Under the pieces are notes generated by a model. That model did no database searches. It had not been told where the DNA came from and saw only the letters and a program-made list of their open reading frames with translations. Source: Plazaster borealis (taxonomy: Eukaryota; Echinodermata; Asteroidea; Forcipulatida; Labidiasteridae). From it: 64,000 nt of DNA. Of this stretch, positions 56,001-64,000 are shown in pieces (position 1 is the stretch's first letter; each line of letters opens with the position of its first letter). The stretch is from NCBI GenBank assembly GCA_021014325.1, contig CM037470.1, positions 5,793,647 to 5,857,646 of the forward strand, in the 5' to 3' direction. The translations under genes were made by a program, and so were the position numbers.

Positions 56001-59000
56001 TTTCAACATTAAAATTAAAAAAAAAATCAGGAATTTCTTTTGATTAGGTAAGAAACATTATTGTGATAGAATGTGCATGTTCAAAAAGTATGGGAAGCTT
56101 TAGTATATTCAAGCACCCCCATTTAAAAAGTTGGGGGTGCTGTAGCGCCCACCGCACCCACTGTTCCTGTGGGCGTGGTCAACAGTTGTTGACAGTTTTT
56201 ATAATTTGTTGCAAACCCCTCTTCAAATAGGATGGATCAGCCCACTTTCAAAGCACAGACTACAAGAACTGTATCCATTGGTGTATCCACTGATGGTGGC
56301 GCTTTATTGGATCGTTCCGTTCAAAGCAGAGGGATGAATGCTGGTAGTGCCCCCCCAAAGGCGAGAACAGAGACGGTGTTTCTAGATCTAAGAGCCTCAA
56401 ATAAGGTCAAGGAGGAGAAGGAAGAGGTAAATATTTATTTATTTGTCTTTAACATTTGTGTTTGTGTGTTCGAAATGTATCCTCTTTTATGTAAAAATTT
56501 GCAGGGTTCTCCCCATGCAAAAGCTAGTGTAACAACAGCCAATTCCAAATTGACCAGACTAGAACAGATACATATTCAAACTCCTTCTTCAAAAGAACAA
56601 TCAACGATTGGAACAAACTACCGCGATCCTCAATAAACCAACCTACCACAGCCTCCTTCAAGCAGAACTTAATAGAGAACGGAAAATCACGCCTTCAAGA
56701 CTAGCACCCCTCTCTCACACCTCCAGTTAAAACTCCAATTGGAGTATTTTGGAGGTCTCCCCAACCAAGAACCAAGAACCAAGAACGATACATGCAAATT
56801 GCGGGCCGATACATGCGAATTGCAGCATTTAGTAATAATTGTTAGTAAAAGCAATGCTATATAAACGGAGGGGTGCATAACTTCTTATGAACATAGTGGT
56901 CTTCAGCTGTCCTTGACCAGTGGCTTGATCATACCCTGCTAATACAAGTGTCGTTTTCTCACTGAGTGTGACGTAACTTCCCTTTTTGTCTTAAATTTTC
57001 CAGGGTAAAGAACCAATGCCAGAAGCTGTGAAGAGAATTCTAAAACTGAACTCTCCAAGGTATGTCTCTCCTTATAATAGTGTATATTCAAAACACACGC
57101 TTTTTCTAGCCAAGTTTTCCCCTCAAAGAGCCTACAATATAATTATCCCTGTTCATTGGGCACTAAGCATTCCTGAAACGATCTCAACTCCTGAGGAGTA
57201 TGCAGCACCGGCAGCCAAATGGGTGCACAGGCTGTTAATCATTATGAAATAAAAGTCAACTATGATCGTTATGTAAAGGAGTATAATGTGTTGTTAGACC
57301 TTGCACATTATGTTGCTGGAGTAGGGCGCCTTCACTAAGAGGTCAAATGGAGGTAGCCTGAACATCTGATGTCACACTTCGAGGCCCAGATACCTGCCTG
57401 ACCGGATGTTGCCAGATGTACCTTTGACCTTGCATTCATTTCACACGGAGATTCACAGTCAATTCACACGTACATGTACATGTACACATATTACATAGTG
57501 AATATTTAAACAACACTACATAATGTACACAACATTACGCACACCCTGCATGCAGACGATCGAAAGTGCAAGCTGACAAATTACATCACCTCGGACCAAT
57601 CATAACACAGGTATGGAAAGCTTACGTCACAGCACGTTTAGCCAATGAAATAATTCTATCCAATGAAATCATTTGGCCTGTAAGACCAGTGCCTGTCTTT
57701 GTCTGTGGATACAGACAGGGGACCAGTCTAAAAAGGAGGTTGCTGGTCAATGGCTACAAAAGTTTGGTAGACACTTGGTGTATGTCAAAGCATTTTGCCA
57801 AAGGTTTACCATAATATGCAAACAAAAATTGTACATAATTTTGTGATGTTTTCTCCAGTGACAGTGATTCTGACACCATTAAAGACAGTGAGGATGAAGA
57901 CGATGATATAGAAGCATGGAGACAGAATCGCAAACGAGGTTTGAAAGGGTCGCCAACTGCCAACCAGTCCAAAAAGGGGTGAGAACAGTAGAACTATTAA
58001 AGATCATCTTGCCAGTACAGCACAGCTATATGATAAGGGAATAAAAGAGTGGGATGAGGTCTTGAACTTACGTTTAAAACCGGCAGGGTTGGTGTTTCAA
58101 GCAAATTCACTCTTTATCTCTTTACTCATTATGCTGCTACAAACCTAGTAGGACCGTTTAATGATTTGTTGTACTTTTTTTGAAATACAGTGTAACCAAA
58201 GCAATGCAACCACCGAGAGTGATCATGCCCAAAACAAGCTCTGAGAAAGCAAAAGGAAAGGTAAGATGGTATTGTACACTGTTGCCCAATTTCATAGAGC
58301 TGCTTAAGCAGGAAATAATGCTTAACAGTTTTCTGTGTAAAGGTTATCTGGGGTTCAACCTCAAGTTATCGCTTGTTTAATTCTCAGGCATGTGATTTTG
58401 TCAGGATTTTTTACTGATCTCCCAACATCGTTAGCTCTCCTTGAAAGAGGCAAATGTGCCATCACAGAGATGAAAAGACTTGGTTCTTGTTATGACTAGA
58501 CCTTTAGATTTCTATTTGAAATGATGTAAAGAGTCTGTAAACCTCTACAACGTAACAATCTGTACAATCCAGGGAGCTCTGTTTCTGAACCAAGAGGCAA
58601 ATTAATATCAAATTTTATCAGGATTTTTCATTTTCAGACAATGTCATCCCTAAATTCTGCATTTTTTGCTTGCAGCTTTACAATTTAAGTTAAATACAAA
58701 AACTGTTTTTACCCTCCCTTAGGTACCAGAAGGTAATGTTCAGCAACCGAGGGCTTCCCAGTCGCAATCCACAGACGTTCCTTCAATGACCATCCCTACC
58801 GTAGCCCAGAAGGCTATAATCACTAAGACCCTTCCTGCAACCCCGCCTCCATCTCCTACCGGCGTCGGTGAGGACAAGACCAAGGAGCAAGAGCGTCTTC
58901 TTCAGGAGGAGATGGCCAGGAAGATCCGTGAGCAGCGGGAGCAAGAGAGGGCAGCGAGGTGTCGGTTACAGAAGCGCCTGGAGACCTTAAGACCGAGGAC

Positions 59001-62000
59001 ATCTTCCTCAGGGAAATACCCAGCTGCAAGGATGACACCGATTGTCTTTGACCTAGTAAGTATGGTTGGGCATTTCTTGATCAATTGTACCTGTAACTAA
59101 ACTGTTGGAAGAGTCTGTAAAAAGTCCAACATGCATAATATGTGAATACTTCAAGTACAAAGCACCATTTGAAATGCCATTGTGTTGTTACCGTGTTTAC
59201 AGAAAGGGTGACCTTATGTATTCCAATGCATTTCCAGGCAAGCAATTTACAACAGTGGTCGTGTACTAAATTTTACATTTTGTAAGATCATAATTATCAT
59301 GTAAACCAAAAGAATTCTAATGATAACAACTAAATAGGTTTTGAGATGTGTCCCCTTTCTGTACATCAGAAGTTGATAAAAATTGCAATCCTCCTCAAAA
59401 ATGTAAGATTTTATGCTTTCTTCCTTTGAGCTGTGTACAAATTGTGCCTTTAGGAAGTCCAGGCTCTGTGACTCTTCTGTTGGAATTAAATGTGATGCTA
59501 TGGTAACATGGTCTATGTGAACTTTGGGCAGAGGTTAAATGATTGAGATTGATCTACATCAGCATGGTTAGCCCTCAACTTTTTCAGTGACTAGCCAGCG
59601 GGACCAGTTGGCTTGTTTTTGTTTTCACTTGTCTGAAAGCCTTTTTCAAAAGTCCATTATTCATATTAAATACGTATGCCTTCAACACTGAACTAGCCAG
59701 TTGGACAACTGGAGAGAATTTTGACCAGTCCTCAGCTGTTGATACTGGCATTTTGCCAACTGCTCAAGAAGTGCAAAGAGACACTCCTTTGTTGTTGTGG
59801 CACCCCAATAAAAATAAAGGCTGTTTAACCCAATACAAATAATATTTTAATATGATGTAAAGGTTTTAAGATTTTGACTGTCTTTTGATGTGACTTGTAT
59901 TTGTTACTTTTCAGGAGGCATCCTACACTTCATCACCAAACTGTCTACCCCCTGTTCTCCATTCAAACCAGGAGTGCGCCCTCCTGACTGTTCACTTTTC
60001 TACAAGTGGCGAGATCATACCCCATCGCGGAACCGGCAGCAAAACCCTTAACGACAACCCGACCCTGATTTCCATAACGCATCAAGTCTTACTAACCTGG
60101 CTGTTGTCCTTGGTTCCACCCAGCTTTGATTTCTTGACGGACGGGTTCAAACAGACGGATGACCAGGTGCCTCTCAAGCCAAAGGAATGCCCCTTCTGGG
60201 TAGTCGGGCTCCAGCAGGTTCATCAGGAGGGAGAACTGGTGCTTCATGTTGCCATCACACCAACCATCGCCAGCACCAGCAAGCAGAACAATCTGCTGAA
60301 ACGCAAGACTAAAGGACGCGGGAAGGAGGAGACTCGAGATAGCACGGTCTTCCAGAGTAATGTTGCCACATTCCTTAAGATTAACACGTTGAACACCGTC
60401 TGCCCCTGGATAGAGAAAACCTTCTCGTACGCCATCCATCGCAACGGAAATCTGATTGACGCTCCTGAAGACCTAGTCAACTATGACGCAGTTCTTGAAG
60501 ATGGCTCATATGTCCCACCCCTTCCACTTGTCAGCTCTAGACCCCTCTCCACTTTCTTGACCGTCAACCCCGATCGTGATTCCATGCAAAGGGTATTCAC
60601 CAATTTGTCCAACGACGCCTCGTTCTTCTGGCAAACAGTGGAATCAGATGAAGTCATGACTGACCAGACGTCCAACGAAGATTATGACAACTACACTGAT
60701 GTCCAGAACACTATGACTTTAGTCTATAAGACTGTTTACCGCAACCCTAAGCACATGATAGGAATCATGTATCGCATCTTACAAGAAGGCTTAGACATAT
60801 CCGGTCTGCGACTCCTCTACCATTCAGAAGAGTTACTAAAAGCCACTTCCAGTCCTCGAGAGAAGCGGCCAAAGAGTTCTGGAGGTAGTCAACTCCAGGA
60901 AGACTTGGAGCACATCAACAAGGTCGGACCAATCCTGGCGATTGCTGTACGTGGAGCCATGGCACGCACCAGATGGCTTGATGCTGTAGGTCCTTCCGAC
61001 CCTCAACTTGCTCGCCGTACAGATCCCCACTCCCTCATTGCCCTGTTCGGTGGCCAGACTCGTGAGGAGGTCCCCATCTACTGCCCACGTAATCCAAACC
61101 GTATCAGCTATGAGCTGGCACTCTGGTTTGGAGGACGGGTCCCGGAAAGCGGTGTCGTCAATGTAGGTGTGGCCGCCGTACCTGAACCATCTCTTGAGGT
61201 GGAGGCGTCTAGGAGTCAGATAGTGAGCCCAAAGAGCAGAAAAGGCAAGAAGGGATCACAGACAGATCTTGATGTAGGGAATCTGGATACAGGTGACTTG
61301 CTACCACTCATCAGGTAATTTATTTTCAAGATTGTCCTCTCATTTTAATATCCCACCATTCTGTTTGACCTCAAAGTTTTTAGACCAGAAAGATATACTG
61401 ATCCAAACAAAATTGTGACAAGTTCTCGTATCAGTGCTTCAAGATAGGAAAATGGTCACCCTGTTCCAAAAATGTTTGAGTAGATATATATATGTTCTTA
61501 GAATGTAAATGCATTTTCCCTCTTTGGTCTTGTGCCCACATTTGGAACTTGTTAAGAAAGATACAACTTGTAATTATTTCAGTACCTTGATAAAGACTTG
61601 TTGGGCTGACACTATCAAAACACACACTGACTTCCTCAGTAATAGAATTTTAAAAACAATTCCTAGCCCTGTTGTACCATGTTACAAGATTCAGAAAATT
61701 TTGAGGTCCATCAGATTTGCTTCCCCGTTGCGGCAAGTATGACTGAGCCTTGATGAAAATGAACTTCAATTGCTGCTCAAAGACATTTGTGGAAAGTGAA
61801 GTAATACCAGTATTTACTCCTTGAGATTCGAAGCTTTGCATGGTTTAGAATTTAAAATTAAACTGCCTTCTTCTTAAATTGTGCCACTTCAAAGAATTCA
61901 GAACTCGGCAGCTCGTTTGGTATGTCGAGTCAAACATCGGGAACACATCACTCCGTTTCTCCGTTCACTACACTGGCTCCCGGTTTATACTCAACGTATC

Positions 62001-63856
62001 AAATACAAGATTCTTCTGCTCACTTATCTGACAGTTAGTGGCCATGTTCCTACATTTATTTAAGGTCTAATTTCTTAAAAATTTCCAATGCATTCCCTCA
62101 ACTAACGGTCTTCATGAAACTACAAATATCAAATAGTTCAAAACGTTGAGACCTATCTCACCTCTGGTGCTTCACAGAGTCACCACTTCATTCAAGAAGT
62201 GATTGTTACATGGCTGCCTCCCTTAAAATTAGTTCAAATTCTCTGTATTTATTTGCTGTAAATTTGTTTGCCTGTTTAGGAAACCTCCATCCATGCTGAC
62301 AGCAACCACTCAGAGCGATGTCTTCTTGGTGGTCTCACCCATCGTCCCGCCCATCTGCGTTGGCTCCATGCTCTCTGCCTGTCAGATCAGAGGCTACCAG
62401 CTCAGAGGGATAAGGAGATTACGACTAAACAACAAGAGAGTCGCCGTATTGGGTGCGTACTATAGAATAGCTGGCTTAGCAATAATAATAATAATAATAA
62501 TAATGCAGTTCTTGTATAGCGCTTTATACTCCCGATGGGTGTCTCAAAGCGCTCAGTATTTTTCCTACAAGGTAAGTGGAGTTACGTGTTGAAGTATGAG
62601 CCCTATTCCTTTACATAGCACCATGTAATGGTTTACAAGGTGCTGTGGCGCAATATGCAGCCAATCAAACCAGGAACACCGGGGCGAACCCCTTCTCTTT
62701 ACGATAAGTGCACTGGGTTCTTTTACGTGCATTACACAACACACGGGACCTACGGCTTAACGTCCCATCCGAAGGACGAAGCATGTGGTTAAGTGTCTTG
62801 CTTAAGGACACAAGTGTCACGACTGGGATTCGAACCCACACTCTGCTGATCAGAAACACCAGAGCTTGAGTTCGGTGTTCTTAACCGCTCGGCCACGACA
62901 CGCCACGATAGGGAGCGTCTCAAAAGTCAGAAGGGTAGGGACGTTCTGATTGGATCGGTGAAGTATTCCAGACCGGTCCGTTGGACAGCCGGAATGTCAA
63001 AAATGTCAGCACGCAATATCTCTCATGTAGAAACATTCCAGTAGTTAGGCACACAGGGCTCAAAATTTACATTGGACCGCAGGCCCGAGGTGAGTGATTT
63101 TAGCGTCGGGCCAGTAAACTTACGACCGTACAAGTCCGGCGGTCTTGTGTTTTGATAATACCACCTCACTGCATTTTTAATTTAAACTGATAAATACAAA
63201 TATCTTTCAATTCTGTTGAGTATTGAATGAAGTATTACCCATATATCTTCTCTATTTGTTTAGTGCTTGTTCCAAAAAACAGCTCAAATGTGAATCTGTG
63301 TAGATAGCGTTCTTCTCATTTTGATTCCGGTCTTGTAACAAATTCTCTGGTCCAGTAAAAGTTTTGAGCTACAAGCCCTGCAGTCTTGTGGATTTTTTCC
63401 CCAACATCGAACCCTGGCACAATGTCACGGTCCAGTGGAATGTTCAGCCTGTCCAGTGAAATGCAGGCGTATGCCTGCAGGAACTTTCTTTCGCACATAG
63501 AACGTACCCAACTTTTAAGACGCTTTCTAAGATATTTTGGACTTATTCATTGTGCAGCATTAACAGTTCATGAATTCACAATGTATGTTGATTTGCATTT
63601 TCAAGTAAGATTTGTATTTTCTTCACTGCAGGTTTAACTGGAGCGCAGGTTCGTGCCTTCAACCCAATGTCGTGCACCACGCCCACTTCCCCCTCCCTGA
63701 CCTGTGAGCAGTCCCTGAAGGAGCATTTAGAGGCGGGGTTTCCCACGGCGAGCCCCTCCCCTATGCCGTCATTGGCGATCCTGCTGCGGATGGAGAATGG
63801 GATGCACCATGCTGCATGTCTGATCGAAGCCATGATGATCCACCTCTGCATGAATG
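53053..63856 (+). CDS. DNAAF8: Dynein axonemal assembly factor 8 (C16orf71/DAAP1-like) with NDK-like C-terminal part; 3' end outside the window
   Basis: Axonemal outer-arm dynein factor; Xenopus Daap1 is found in dynein axonemal particles. Exons: 53053-53232, 54149-54875, 55150-55378, 56231-56426, 57004-57059, 57859-57978, 58191-58260, 58723-59055, 59915-61314, 62280-62452, 63632-63856. Borders are GT..AG and phases agree; 1236 codons so far. Conserved with human C16orf71, in order: AKLPSIDFEVSDVSSDEE (about 50-67), VEDIDLDQLLDSFP, LMEKLAKLCVQQS (exon 3), TETVFLDLRASN (exon 4) and the acidic DSDSDTIKDSEDEDDD (exon 6). Human ends after the acidic part at about 520 residues. Here a charged coiled-coil-like stretch follows (EQERLLQEEMARKIREQREQ), then NDK-like sequence at about 905-1045 and the start of a second at about 1115 on. 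Splicing of exon 3 is next to a duplicated acceptor. Identification of the N-terminal half rests on these short motifs, the exon order and the neighbour ANKS3. Confidence 0.9.
53374..53717. mobile_element. CAGGGCTCGAATTT MITE, second copy
   Basis: Same termini and GACTGCTGGCCCGAGGCCAG subterminal block as 6073-6481, about 65 bp shorter, in DNAAF8 intron 1. Confidence 0.85.
53718..53960 (+). mobile_element. SINE (GATAGCTCAG type)
   Basis: Follows the MITE directly: AGGTTGTATGGCTTCTCCGA block, GGCTAGATAGCTCAGTTGGT head at 53797, box B TTTGGTTCAAATCCCGC, then TTTGTTCAACCCCAAATTGT. DNAAF8 intron 1. Confidence 0.82.
55020..55184 (+). repeat. Tandem duplication of the DNAAF8 exon-3 splice acceptor
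   Basis: Copy 1 (55020-55095) and copy 2 (55110-55184) each hold TATTCTGTT.AATCTGTTGTC, a pyrimidine tract, CAG, and the exon start encoding NNLSLMEKLA. Only copy 2 continues the frame; entering at the copy-1 acceptor (exon from 55061) reads into TGA at 55162. Confidence 0.93.
59915..61314 (+). CDS. DNAAF8: DNAAF8 exon 9, the large exon with the first NDK-like domain
   Basis: 1400 bp, 466 codons (about residues 638-1103), starting after TTTTCAG. The first part is an unrecognised conserved-looking domain (CALLTVHFSTSGEIIPHRGT, ECPFWVVGLQQVHQEGELVL). From about 905 it reads like a nucleoside diphosphate kinase fold: IGIMYRILQEGLDISGLRLL for the first helix and strand, KVGPILAIAVRG for the central strand, WLDAVGPSDPQLARRTDPHS then LIALFGG for the loop and helix before the active site, and RNPNRISYELALWFGG where true kinases have RN..HGSDS. 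The catalytic His is missing, so phosphotransfer is unlikely. Confidence 0.85.
61870..62165 (+). mobile_element. Non-LTR retrotransposon ORF2 fragment
   Basis: LQRIQNSAARLVCRVKHREH then HITPFLRSLHWLPV and RIKYKILLLTYLTVSGHVP is the widespread reverse-transcriptase tail motif of CR1/L2/Jockey-like elements. An early stop breaks it at 62061. In DNAAF8 intron 9. Confidence 0.88.
62479..62560 (+). repeat. (AAT)n microsatellite with SINE-like tail
   Basis: Eight copies of AAT, then GCAGTTCTTGTATAGCGCTT and CCCGATGGGTGTCTCAAAGC, a block also present, inverted, at 36090-36140. It starts about 27 bases after DNAAF8 exon 10. Confidence 0.8.
62605..62902 (-). mobile_element. tRNA-Leu-type SINE, nearly full length
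   Basis: Minus-sense: GTGTCGTGGCCGAGCGGTTA head, CTCAAGCTCTGGTGTTTCTG arm, GTGTGGGTTCGAATCCCAGT box B, AGACACTTAACCACATGCTT, GTGCACTTATCGTAAAGAGA, and GCACCTTGTAAACCATTACA end. Good reference copy for the family. DNAAF8 intron 10. Confidence 0.92.
63054..63416. mobile_element. CAGGGCTCGAATTT MITE, third copy
   Basis: CAGGGCTCAAAATTTACATT left end, GGACCGCAGGCCCGAGG block, ACATCGAACCCTG right end; DNAAF8 intron 10. Confidence 0.82.
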
Positions 63857-64000
63857 GTGAGCTCAAACATCAACACGGGTTTCTCTCATTACAAAGCGCC
63901 CTCTAACAATAATATTGGCTTCTTATAAAGGGCTCAAAGCCGTCACTCAATGACATTATTACCCCTGGTCACTGGGCCATGTATTCCATTCCTTTAACCA

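Overview
This window is animal genomic DNA: AT-rich, with long gaps between genes, many small exons with GT..AG borders and dense short interspersed repeats. Gene content and repeat style suggest a marine invertebrate deuterostome, most likely an echinoderm and perhaps a sea star. That placement is inference; the species cannot be read from the sequence.

Four real genes are visible, three of them split into many exons that no single ORF shows. (1) Positions 641-11310, minus strand: protoporphyrinogen oxidase (PPOX, heme synthesis). Eight exons joined in consistent phase give 359 codons; the 3' end lies left of the window. (2) Positions 16652-17071, plus strand: an intronless profilin of 139 codons. 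(3) Positions 38365-49404, minus strand: a complete ANKS3 coding region, ten exons, 798 residues, with six ankyrin repeats, a SAM domain and a C-terminal helical region. (4) Positions 53053-63856 and beyond the right edge, plus strand: the DNAAF8 (C16orf71/DAAP1) orthologue, a dynein-arm factor, eleven exons and 1236 codons so far.

ANKS3 and DNAAF8 lie head to head, 3.6 kb apart start to start. From memory, the human orthologues are also divergent neighbours at 16p13.3, so this looks like an old conserved pair of cilium genes with a shared promoter region. The echinoderm-type DNAAF8 is more than twice as long as the human protein: after the conserved N-terminal motifs it carries at least one, probably two, degenerate nucleoside-diphosphate-kinase-like domains. 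This is the most interesting biology in the window.

The stretches 11.3-16.6 kb and 17.2-38.4 kb hold no gene I can support. They, and the introns, carry: a set of foldback elements sharing TTAA-AGG...CCT-TTAA ends; three tRNA-derived SINE types, one clearly from tRNA-Leu(CAA); three non-LTR retrotransposon 3' fragments; other inverted-repeat elements; and several minisatellites (33 bp at the left edge, 57 bp, about 107 bp, 20 bp).
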